A program made the position numbers and the translations under genes. 22,550 nt of DNA from a virus: positions 1 through 22,550 of the IMG/VR virus record IMGVR_UViG_3300023210_000247; one strand, written 5' to 3'. Each line of letters begins with the position of its first letter. The first letter of the stretch is position 1. This document shows positions 1-6,627 of this stretch, in pieces. The notes under the pieces were generated by a model. That model saw only the letters and a list, made by a program, of their open reading frames with translations, made no database searches and was not told the DNA's origin.

Positions 1-200
1 ATATAAGTGACATAAAAAAAACAAAGAGAGGTTTTTTAGATTATATAGGGTCACATTATTCTGGTGGACAATATTCACATTTTTGGGCAGCTGCTAATCA
101 TTCTGGTATTATAGAAAAAGTAGGTGGTGGTTCTAATGTAACATATAAACTAGGACCCAATTATGAATCTTGGGAAGAGGGTAGAGTAGTAGCGTTTTAA
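1..200 (+). CDS. C-terminal part of an unrecognised phage protein (5' end outside window)
   Basis: An open frame enters from the left edge (first full codon at position 3) and ends with TAA at 198-200, giving 65 residues. The visible part is rich in aromatic residues and ends in EEGRVVAF. A Gly-rich turn (VGGGSNVTYKLGPN) follows a short helix-like stretch (SHFWAAANHSGIIEKV), which would suit a small winged-helix fold, but I do not recognise the family. The terminase gene starts 10 nt downstream, so the two are probably co-transcribed. The position directly before a gp17-like gene is where T4 has the small terminase gp16, but I see no gp16-like sequence and do not make that call. Confidence 0.7.
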   Translation, partial: ISDIKKTKRGFLDYIGSHYSGGQYSHFWAAANHSGIIEKVGGGSNVTYKLGPNYESWEEGRVVAF

Positions 201-210
201 ATATAATATT

Positions 211-2007
211 ATGGATAGAAATGAAAAATTAAAAATATTTGCTAAATGTTTAGGTGATCCTATATATGCAGTTGAGACATTTTTAAAAACATATGATTTA
301 ACTCAAAAGGGGTTTGTACCGTTTAAGTTATTTTACAAACAAAAACAAATAATTAAGTCTTACGAAGAAAATAATCGGAATATAGTTACTAAACCAAGAC
401 AGGCTGGTGTATCTACTACAACCGCAGCCTATATTGCAATAAAAATTGCATTTTGTGACCCAAATAACCCTTGGAAAATTTTGGTGCTGGCGAATAAACA
501 AACATTGGCTCAGGAATTTCTTAAAAAAATTAAAGACTTTACCGATCAAATACCTGAATGGGTGTGGGGGATTGGAGAAGGTGAATCTTATTTAGATATT
601 GAAGCTAAAGGACATATAAAAACTAAGTCTACTAAATGTGAAGTTAAGGCATTGGCAACATCAAAAGATGCACTAAGGGGATATACCCCTACATTCTTAG
701 TGATGGATGAGGCAGCTTTTATCGATAACGGTGCTGAAGTATTTGGTGCAGCACTAACCTCTTTGGGTACAGGTGGTAAGGTTACGTTAATATCAACACC
801 TAACGGTCAAGACGCATTATATTATAAAACATATGACAACGCTAAAAAAGGTGATAATAATTTCAATATCATTGAAATGAGGTGGTATGAGGATATTAGA
901 TATAATAGACACTTAAGTTGGTTAAGAGGAGAAGATGAGGTAATTGTATGTGATAGTATCGGTAGAGATAAATTAAGGTGGGAATACAGTGGTAAAACGT
1001 ATGAAACGGATAGTACACATATTGAAGACTACGGTGTTATGGAAAAAGATGGTTGGAAGGCAACTTCACATTGGTATGAGGAGATGTGTAGAGATATGAA
1101 TGGTGATAAGAAACAAATTGCGCAAGAATTAGACGTATCATTTGTTTCTTCAGGTGGTAACGTAGTTGATGATGAGTATGTGGATTATCAGAACACAAAT
1201 TATGTTATGGAACCTAAGTATAAAGCTGAAATGGAGAAGTCTATGTGGATATGGAAAGAACCAGAGGTGGGTCACAAATATATTATGGGCGTTGATGTTT
1301 CTAGAGGGGATGGTAAAGATAGTTCCACTATTGTAATATTAGATTTTGATGGGTTAGAACAGGTTGCGGAATTCAAACATAAATTACCTCCAGATTTATT
1401 GGCAGAAATTGTATATAAATACGGTAACCTATATCAAGCTTACACTGTCGTAGATATAACAGGTGGTATGGGAGTATCTACTGTTATGAAGTTATTAGAA
1501 ATGGGGTATAATCACTTACACTATGACGACCCTAAAAATAGAAAACTAAGTGAAAAATATGCAAAAAGTGTATATAAACAAGGTGATAAAGTTCCTGGAT
1601 TTAATGTTGGAAGTAGTAGGTTGCAAATGGTTAGTGATTTAGAAGAACATATTAGAGAAAATAAAACCATAATAAGATCGGTTAGGTTAATTTCTGAATT
1701 AAAAACTTTTGTATATAGAAATGGTAGGCCAGATCATCAAGATGGTTTTCATGATGATATTATTATGGCTTTGGCGATGCCACTTTTTGTGGTACAAACA
1801 ACATTTAAAAAATTAGAGACAATAGAAAAACAAACAAAGGCAATGTTAGAAGGGTGGGTTAATACTAATTTATCGAATGATGTGAATAAAGTTAATAAAA
1901 GTTTTACAAATCCATTTTATAGTAATACCCCCACCTATGAACCCCAACAACAGAATAATAATAATAATGATAATGGTGAATATAATTGGTTATTTGGTAT
2001 TAAATAA
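211..2007 (+). CDS. Terminase large subunit (T4 gp17-like packaging ATPase/nuclease)
   Basis: This is the motor that pumps DNA into the prohead through the portal and cuts the concatemer. The 598 residues compare with 610 in T4 gp17. The N-terminal ATPase shows a P-loop at residues 61-70 (KPRQAGVSTT), Walker B at 161-168 (TFLVMDEA, with D166 and E167), and the coupling motif STPNG at 195-199. The C-terminal RNase H-like nuclease shows acidic residues in MGVDVSRGDGKD (D362), VVDITGG (D415) and FHDDIIMA (D515/D516). The P-loop lacks the usual Lys after the second Gly (AGVSTT); K61 upstream may substitute, as in terminases with a displaced P-loop lysine. The C-terminus is an Asn/Gln-rich tail. 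The ATG at 211 has an AT-rich leader and no Shine-Dalgarno sequence. The portal gene follows after 53 nt. Confidence 0.97.
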   Translation: MDRNEKLKIFAKCLGDPIYAVETFLKTYDLTQKGFVPFKLFYKQKQIIKSYEENNRNIVTKPRQAGVSTTTAAYIAIKIAFCDPNNPWKILVLANKQTLAQEFLKKIKDFTDQIPEWVWGIGEGESYLDIEAKGHIKTKSTKCEVKALATSKDALRGYTPTFLVMDEAAFIDNGAEVFGAALTSLGTGGKVTLISTPNGQDALYYKTYDNAKKGDNNFNIIEMRWYEDIRYNRHLSWLRGEDEVIVCDSIGRDKLRWEYSGKTYETDSTHIEDYGVMEKDGWKATSHWYEEMCRDMNGDKKQIAQELDVSFVSSGGNVVDDEYVDYQNTNYVMEPKYKAEMEKSMWIWKEPEVGHKYIMGVDVSRGDGKDSSTIVILDFDGLEQVAEFKHKLPPDLLAEIVYKYGNLYQAYTVVDITGGMGVSTVMKLLEMGYNHLHYDDPKNRKLSEKYAKSVYKQGDKVPGFNVGSSRLQMVSDLEEHIRENKTIIRSVRLISELKTFVYRNGRPDHQDGFHDDIIMALAMPLFVVQTTFKKLETIEKQTKAMLEGWVNTNLSNDVNKVNKSFTNPFYSNTPTYEPQQQNNNNNDNGEYNWLFGIK

Positions 2008-2022
2008 CTTTTAATATTTTTT

Positions 2023-2040
2023 GATATTTATTATTATAAA
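2023..2040 (+). promoter_or_regulatory. Putative late promoter motif (core ATATTTAT), upstream of portal gene
   Basis: The core ATATTTAT lies at 2024-2031, preceded by G and followed by TATTATAAAATAA, 29 nt before the portal ATG. The same core recurs before other head and tail genes on both strands. It is inferred to be the element read by the gp55-like sigma factor encoded at 18025-18765. Confidence 0.5.
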
Positions 2041-2060
2041 ATAAACATTATACTTATAAA

Positions 2061-4004
2061 ATGGCTAGAAAAACTATATTCCAACAGTTAAACAACTTAT
2101 TTGGACCGGAAATAAAAAGACCCGATAATAAGTCTCGATATTCTATAAACGATAAAGAGTTATTAAAAACTAAGTCAAAAGAAGAATATGACTATGAAAA
2201 ACTAAAACTACAACAAGATAAATATTTATCAGGAATGTGGCAAAAGGTTGATAACGAGATTTATCAACACTCTATATATTATGAAACAACAAGGTTAGCT
2301 TCATATGCAGATTTTGAGGGTATGGAATTTTTCCCTGAAATTGCGGCAGCATTAGATATAATGATGGAGGAGTCGACAACCTTAAATCCTGAAAATAAAG
2401 TGATAAACATATTTTCAGAAAGTAAAAGAGTTAGAAGGGTGTTGGAAGACTTATTCTTCAACAGATTAGATATACACACTTCATTACCTATGTGGACAAG
2501 AAACACATGTAAATATGGTGATAATTTTTTATTTTTAAATATTGATAGTGAGGAAGGTATAACAGGTGTTAAACAACTACCAAATATAGAAATCACTAGA
2601 AAAGATAATGAAGGTTTTGGTGCAAATTCGGTAAATGCTGAAGAAGATAGTTTTAACCCAGTTAAGTTTGTTTGGGGTCAGAGAGATATTGAATTTAATG
2701 CGTGGCAGGTTGCACACTTTAGACTATTAGGTGATGACAGAAGATTACCTTATGGTACTTCTATGTTAGAAAAGGCTAGACGTATATGGAAACAATTATT
2801 ACTTTCTGAAGATGCTATGTTAATTTACAGAGTTACAAGAGCACCAGAAAGAAGAATCTTTAAAATATTCGTAGGTAACATTGATGAAGCAGATGTTCCT
2901 TCATATGTACAAAAAATTGCTAATAATTTTAAAAGGAGTCCTGTTATAGACGAAAAAACTGGGCAGATAGATACTAGGTATAATCAAATGGCTCAGGATC
3001 AAGATTATTTTATCCCTGTAAGAGATCCAAACGCACCTAGTCCTATAGATACCTTACCAGGTGCAACTAACCTTTCAGAGATTGCAGATATTCAGTATCT
3101 ACAGAAGAAATTATTTACTGCTCTTAGAGTACCTAAACCGTTTTTAGGTTTCGAGGAGGCAACTGGTGATGGGAAGAACTTAGCGTTACAAGATATTAGA
3201 TTCGCAAGAACAATCAATAGGATACAACAATCGATGTTACAAGAATTAAATAAGATTGCAATAATCCATTTATACATTTTAGGGTTAGAGGATGAATTAG
3301 AAAATTTCACTTTAACACTTAACAACCCTTCTACACAAGCAGAGATGTTAAAGATAGAACAAACACAAATGAAGGTTACTTTATATAAAGATGCAGTGTC
3401 TGATGCAGGTAACGGGTTCGGATCTATGTCTATGACTAGAGCAAGAAAACAAATATTAGGGATGTCAGATGAGGACATTAGAAGTGATTTAGAACAACAA
3501 AGGTTAGAGAAAGCAGCTGCGGCTGAAATGGAACAAACTGCTAATATTATTAAGAAGACTGGTTTATTTGATAGAGTTGATAAATTATATGGTGACTTTG
3601 ATACTTTGGTTTCAGATGGTGCAACCGCTGAAGGTGGTGAAGGTGGTGAAGGTGGTGAAGAAACTGACTCTGGAGGTGGATTTGGTGCAGACGCTGGAGG
3701 TGGATTTGGTGCAGACATAGAAAGCGCTGCAGATAGTATGGCTGGTGGTGAAGCAACCGCAGCTGAAACCGACACAGCAGTAGAGTCAACAAATAAAAAA
3801 GATAATCTTTTAATGGAGGAAAGTAGACGAAAATATGTATCTAAAACTAAAAAATATCAAGGGATATATCTTAAAAGACTTACAGAAAGTTTAGGGAAAA
3901 ATGAACATATTTATGATTTAGATTCAGTAGAAAAAGATACTGATATTATAAACAACAAAATAGAGGATATGTCAAAAGAAATAGATAAAATCATCAAAGA
4001 CTAA
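2061..4004 (+). CDS. Portal vertex protein (T4 gp20-like)
   Basis: The portal is the dodecameric ring at the packaging vertex. It nucleates head assembly, docks the terminase and later joins the neck. At 647 residues it is about 120 longer than T4 gp20 (524). The conserved body covers roughly residues 60-500, with portal-like stretches such as YGTSMLEKARRIWKQLLLSE, RAPERRIFKIFVGN and VPKPFLGFEEATGDGKNLA. The extra length is C-terminal: a Gly/Glu-rich linker at about 524-565 (three GAAGGTGGT codon repeats, then two GGGFGAD units), followed by a charged, probably helical tail. The gene sits between terminase and the prohead genes, as expected, and has a late-type motif upstream. The low-complexity linker is the unusual part. 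Confidence 0.95.
   Translation: MARKTIFQQLNNLFGPEIKRPDNKSRYSINDKELLKTKSKEEYDYEKLKLQQDKYLSGMWQKVDNEIYQHSIYYETTRLASYADFEGMEFFPEIAAALDIMMEESTTLNPENKVINIFSESKRVRRVLEDLFFNRLDIHTSLPMWTRNTCKYGDNFLFLNIDSEEGITGVKQLPNIEITRKDNEGFGANSVNAEEDSFNPVKFVWGQRDIEFNAWQVAHFRLLGDDRRLPYGTSMLEKARRIWKQLLLSEDAMLIYRVTRAPERRIFKIFVGNIDEADVPSYVQKIANNFKRSPVIDEKTGQIDTRYNQMAQDQDYFIPVRDPNAPSPIDTLPGATNLSEIADIQYLQKKLFTALRVPKPFLGFEEATGDGKNLALQDIRFARTINRIQQSMLQELNKIAIIHLYILGLEDELENFTLTLNNPSTQAEMLKIEQTQMKVTLYKDAVSDAGNGFGSMSMTRARKQILGMSDEDIRSDLEQQRLEKAAAAEMEQTANIIKKTGLFDRVDKLYGDFDTLVSDGATAEGGEGGEGGEETDSGGGFGADAGGGFGADIESAADSMAGGEATAAETDTAVESTNKKDNLLMEESRRKYVSKTKKYQGIYLKRLTESLGKNEHIYDLDSVEKDTDIINNKIEDMSKEIDKIIKD
3630..3716 (+). repeat. 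Short in-frame tandem repeats in the portal C-terminal linker
   Basis: Three exact copies of the 9-mer GAAGGTGGT run from 3630 to 3656. They are followed by two 23-bp copies (3670-3692 and 3694-3716, period 24) encoding GGGFGAD. All repeats keep the reading frame, so the result is a flexible Gly-rich linker. Confidence 0.9.
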
Positions 4005-4020
4005 ATTTTTTCATAATTCT

Positions 4021-4036
4021 TAATATTTATTAATAA
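4021..4036 (+). promoter_or_regulatory. Putative late promoter motif (core ATATTTAT), upstream of 4044 gene
   Basis: The core ATATTTAT lies at 4023-4030 and is followed by TAATAAATAG, 13 nt before the ATG at 4044. It matches the recurring motif seen upstream of portal, protease and scaffold genes. Confidence 0.5.
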
Positions 4037-4043
4037 ATAGAAT

Positions 4044-4805
4044 ATGGAAAATTTTGGTAATATAAAAGACACTTTTAAAAATATAGTGGTTGAGTCTGTT
4101 TTAAGGAAAGATAAAGAGGGAAAAAAAGTATTCTCTAAATTTTTAAAAACGTTAAAAGAAAATAAAACATTAAGTGATCAATACTTAATTTATAAGAATT
4201 TACAAACTAAAAAGTTTAACGATGGTGGACAAGCCAGAGAGTATATTAAAGAAAATATAACTTTATTAAGAAATTTAAATGAGGGTCACATCCAAAAAGG
4301 AAATGACTATTTTTTAAAACTATTAAAAGGTGTGAAGATTATTAAAGAAAATGATTCATTTTATAATGATATATCCTATTTAACTAAAACTAAAAAAACC
4401 CCTTCTAATATTGATAAACTCAATACATCTACAAATAACATTGTTAGGTTAATGTTAGAAAAAGAAGATGAGGTAGTAGTAAAAGAAAGTTTAGATATAC
4501 CCCCTAGTATAATTACTAAATTAGCGGTTGACAAATTTAATAATAGATACTCAAATATAAGTGAATCGGAAAAAGAAATCATAAAAACTATTTTAAATGG
4601 TAATGATGAAGATAAATTAAATACGTTTATTAAATTAAAAAAGGGTTGTATTGAGACTATCGATAAAAAACTAGATGAATCATCAGACATAGATTTAAAA
4701 GACAAGTTATTGAGAGTCAAAGACAAGTTACTAAATACTGATTTTAGTTTAGATAATTTTAAAACGGATATAGGTAAGATTTATGATTTAAATGAATCTA
4801 TATAA
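4044..4805 (+). CDS. Unrecognised head-module protein between portal and protease (253 aa)
   Basis: I do not recognise this family. The 253-residue product is Lys/Glu/Asn-rich and looks almost entirely alpha-helical, with no signal peptide or membrane segment. It occupies the slot where T4 encodes the small prohead-core proteins gp67 and gp68, so a core or assembly role is a positional inference only. The N-terminus reads MENFGNIKDTFKNIVVES, a short amphipathic segment ending in VVE|S. The C-terminus ends in DLNESI, which contains LNE|S, the same tetrapeptide found at the predicted capsid protein cleavage site. The last 14 codons plus stop are repeated exactly further downstream (5597-5641), outside any gene. 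The ATG follows an A/T-rich leader. Confidence 0.85.
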   Translation: MENFGNIKDTFKNIVVESVLRKDKEGKKVFSKFLKTLKENKTLSDQYLIYKNLQTKKFNDGGQAREYIKENITLLRNLNEGHIQKGNDYFLKLLKGVKIIKENDSFYNDISYLTKTKKTPSNIDKLNTSTNNIVRLMLEKEDEVVVKESLDIPPSIITKLAVDKFNNRYSNISESEKEIIKTILNGNDEDKLNTFIKLKKGCIETIDKKLDESSDIDLKDKLLRVKDKLLNTDFSLDNFKTDIGKIYDLNESI

Positions 4806-4811
4806 TAATAA
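4761..4811 (+). repeat. 51-bp direct repeat, copy 1
   Basis: Covers the last 14 codons and stop of the 4044 gene plus 6 nt. It is identical over 51 bp to 5597-5647 (offset 836). Each copy lies just before a gene that begins with the same N-terminal peptide tag. Confidence 0.97.
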
Positions 4812-4828
4812 TAGGAAAAAAAAGAAAA

Positions 4829-5548
4829 ATGAGAATTAAAAAAAATGGAAAGGTTATTAGACTAACCGAATCGGATTTACAAAAAATTGTAAAAAGGATA
4901 TTAAAAGAGAGTAATGAAAATCCAACACAATATCATAGATATAGAGACGGATCAAATCCAGGGATAGAGGACTTTTTTCAAAACCCAACAGATAGAACAT
5001 TACAAGATAGACTTAAACAACAATTAAATGATGATGTTTATTCTAATGTAGATAATCCAACCAACATTGGTAAAGGGACTAGAAAATTATTTATTTATTT
5101 TAACGGTAGAAAGATGACAATAGAAAGGTTTATTGATCAGGTACAAAGGGATGGTGAAGATGGTTTTTGTCATGTTATAGACGAATATGAATACGATAAT
5201 AAGTTTCTTGGTGCCACTAAAATAACCATTAAAACTGAACAAGGTCCTTGTGAAGAGGAAGAAGAGGAAATCGATGTTGATGTTGATAAACCCGTTGTTG
5301 ATAAACCCGTAGAAAAAATAGGTTGTCCTCAAGGTGATAAATGGTATGAGAATGTATTAAAAATAGGTACACCACCAACAGGTGGTTTTATGTTTAACTG
5401 GAGAGAAGTTATACGCCTCAAAATGGGAAGTTCAAAAGAATCGGTATGTAATTGTTTTCGAAAGAAAGGTGGTAGGTATAAAAGAATACATGACACCGCT
5501 CCTGGTTTTTGTGTAGCCAAACAACGCAGAATTCCATTCCGCCCATAA
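4829..5548 (+). CDS. Putative prohead cargo protein with L-x-E N-terminal tag (239 aa)
   Basis: The body of this protein is not recognised. Residues 1-27 (MRIKKNGKVIRLTESDLQKI followed by VKRILKE) form a basic, amphipathic segment ending in LKE|S. This matches the L/I-x-E consensus cut by gp21-type proteases. The gene at 5670 has the same segment (20 of 27 residues identical), yet the two proteins share nothing obvious beyond it. I infer a capsid-targeting propeptide that is removed during maturation. The mature part has an acidic stretch (EEEEEIDVDVDKPVVDKPVE) and a C-terminal half with several Cys (GCPQGDKWYE, VCNC, GFC) and basic residues, which could bind DNA or metal. The preceding gene ends 23 nt upstream. 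The start has an A-rich leader and no Shine-Dalgarno sequence. Confidence 0.85.
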   Translation: MRIKKNGKVIRLTESDLQKIVKRILKESNENPTQYHRYRDGSNPGIEDFFQNPTDRTLQDRLKQQLNDDVYSNVDNPTNIGKGTRKLFIYFNGRKMTIERFIDQVQRDGEDGFCHVIDEYEYDNKFLGATKITIKTEQGPCEEEEEEIDVDVDKPVVDKPVEKIGCPQGDKWYENVLKIGTPPTGGFMFNWREVIRLKMGSSKESVCNCFRKKGGRYKRIHDTAPGFCVAKQRRIPFRP

Positions 5549-5596
5549 AAACTAAAGAATCCATTTTGGAGTGAAGTCGAACACACTAATACAATA

Positions 5597-5647
5597 AAAA
5601 CGGATATAGGTAAGATTTATGATTTAAATGAATCTATATAATAATAA
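5597..5647 (+). repeat. 51-bp direct repeat, copy 2 (relic tail of the 4044 gene)
   Basis: An exact copy of 4761-4811. It preserves 14 codons (encoding KTDIGKIYDLNESI) and a TAA, but has no gene body upstream. It lies 22 nt before the ATG of the second tagged gene (5670), so it marks a duplication or cassette-exchange junction. The segment from 5549 to 5596 separates it from the stop of the previous gene. Confidence 0.95.
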
Positions 5648-5669
5648 CAATAATAATGATAATTAAAAA

Positions 5670-5978
5670 ATGAGAATTAGAAAAAACGGAACAGTTGTAA
5701 ATCTTACAGAATCAGATTTACAAAGAATTGTTAAGAGAACATTAAATGAACAAACCTCTGATTTACCTTCATGTAAAAAAGTAATGGGTGATTTAGCGGA
5801 GGAAGAAATGGAAAAGAATCAAAATAAAGGTAAACGTGATAAAGGTAGTAAACCCCCTATAGGTACCGTTGGTACGGCAGAACAAAAAGTTACTTTAAAA
5901 ACAACTGTTGGTCCAATAGGTGAATCTGGTGTTGTAGTTGCATATAAGGGTCGTACACCTTGGTGTAAGTGCGGATAA
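5670..5978 (+). CDS. Small putative prohead cargo protein with L-x-E N-terminal tag (102 aa)
   Basis: The body is not recognised. Residues 1-27 (MRIRKNGTVVNLTESDLQRI then VKRTLNE) match the N-terminus of the protein at 4829 and end in LNE|Q, fitting a gp21-type cleavage site. After the tag, the remaining 75 residues are hydrophilic and Lys/Gly-rich, ending in PWCKCG with a CxC pair. If the tag is removed the mature peptide is about 8 kDa and basic, like several T4 internal head proteins. A 51-bp repeat of upstream sequence precedes it, and the terminator at 6026-6062 lies 48 nt after its stop. The internal-protein role is inferred from the tag and position. Confidence 0.8.
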   Translation: MRIRKNGTVVNLTESDLQRIVKRTLNEQTSDLPSCKKVMGDLAEEEMEKNQNKGKRDKGSKPPIGTVGTAEQKVTLKTTVGPIGESGVVVAYKGRTPWCKCG

Positions 5979-6025
5979 AACTATTAAAAAAACGGATTAG
6001 GACCGTTATTGTCTACGGACAGTAT

Positions 6026-6062
6026 AAAACCCACTAAAGTTCGCTACTATAGTGGGTTTTTT
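6026..6062 (+). terminator. Rho-independent terminator
   Basis: The 11-bp stem AAAACCCACTA (6026-6036) pairs with TAGTGGGTTTT (6050-6060). An upper 3-bp AGT/ACT helix caps it with a 5-nt TCGCT loop, and a T-run continues to 6062. It closes the transcript from the portal and cargo genes. The A-run on the 5' side means it could also work in reverse. Confidence 0.9.
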
Positions 6063-6074
6063 CATGTCTAAAAT

Positions 6075-6103
6075 TTGACATTTCGCGTCACAATCATTAT
6101 AAT
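6075..6103 (+). promoter_or_regulatory. Consensus sigma-70 promoter (TTGACA, 17-nt spacer, TATAAT)
   Basis: Perfect -35 TTGACA at 6075-6080 and perfect -10 TATAAT at 6098-6103, separated by exactly 17 nt. Transcription would start near 6110, about 40 nt before the ATG at 6150. It sits just after a terminator, so the downstream gene is probably expressed independently, early or constitutively, by unmodified host polymerase. No other gene in the window has such a promoter. Confidence 0.7.
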
Positions 6104-6149
6104 TGTAATATACAAACTTTAAAAATAACAAAAAAATAAATAGATATGA

Positions 6150-6587
6150 ATGAAAGTAGGAAAAGAATTAAAACTGAATTTATTAAATAACTACAAAACT
6201 AAAATCGGTACAGTCAATAATAAAGAATCTAAAAGTTTATACATTAACCTTAGTGCTTGGGGAGAGATAAACAACATTGATGAAAACACAAATTACGAAT
6301 CGGTGTTGAGGAATCTAAGAAAAAAAATCAAACAAAATCTTAATAATAAGTTAAACGAAGAAATCTTCCACAATAATAAATATATAGTGGATTTAGATAT
6401 GAGATCATCTGGATTTGTAACCACCAAAAGAAGTTTTATGTCCTGTGAGATAACACTATATCAGAAGAAAGGGTTACCTATAAATCAAATAAAATTACTA
6501 AACGAATCAAAAAAATTAATATACGATGTAGCAAATAATTGTTTAGATAATAATAATTATTTTACCTTTTATAAAACTAAAAAATAG
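6150..6587 (+). CDS. Unrecognised 145-aa protein with its own promoter
   Basis: I do not recognise this family. The product is 145 residues, mixed alpha/beta by inspection, with a conserved-looking block in the middle (VDLDMRSSGFVTTKRSFMSC followed by EITLYQKK). It has no tag ending in L-x-E at the N-terminus, unlike its neighbours. An independent terminator (6026-6062) and a perfect sigma-70 promoter (6075-6103) lie upstream, a layout typical of a moron inserted in a late operon. The ATG at 6150 is used because the nearby ATG at 6146 opens only a 13-codon frame. The stop overlaps the start of the 45-bp repeat that carries the next late-type motif. Confidence 0.8.
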   Translation: MKVGKELKLNLLNNYKTKIGTVNNKESKSLYINLSAWGEINNIDENTNYESVLRNLRKKIKQNLNNKLNEEIFHNNKYIVDLDMRSSGFVTTKRSFMSCEITLYQKKGLPINQIKLLNESKKLIYDVANNCLDNNNYFTFYKTKK

Positions 6588-6623
6588 AGTTTTTATTGTA
6601 ATGATATATTTATAATTAAAGTA
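6579..6623 (+). repeat. 45-bp promoter-region repeat, copy 1
   Basis: Matches 7503-7547 at 44 of 45 positions (difference at 6597, T against A). It includes the stop codon of the 6150 gene and the late-type motif, and ends just before the ATG at 6628. The copy is therefore a duplicated regulatory segment. Confidence 0.95.
6603..6620 (+). promoter_or_regulatory. Putative late promoter motif (core ATATTTAT), upstream of 6628 gene
   Basis: Core ATATTTAT at 6606-6613 in the context GATATATTTATAATTAAAG, 14 nt before the ATG. It is identical in context to the motif before the protease gene. Confidence 0.55.
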
Positions 6624-6627
6624 TATT

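Noticed and set aside
3092-3775. 227-codon open frame on the - strand opposite the portal gene
   Set aside because: Antisense shadow of the Gly/Glu-rich portal linker; gives a Pro/Ser-rich low-complexity product and lies wholly within a well-supported gene.
5565-5590. Resemblance of GTGAAGTCG to the conserved 3' end of 16S rRNA
   Set aside because: Only about nine bases match and the following bases differ; no rRNA or tRNA structure surrounds it.
6146-6187. Alternative ATG at 6146
   Set aside because: Opens only 13 codons; the overlapping ATG at 6150 opens the 145-residue frame.
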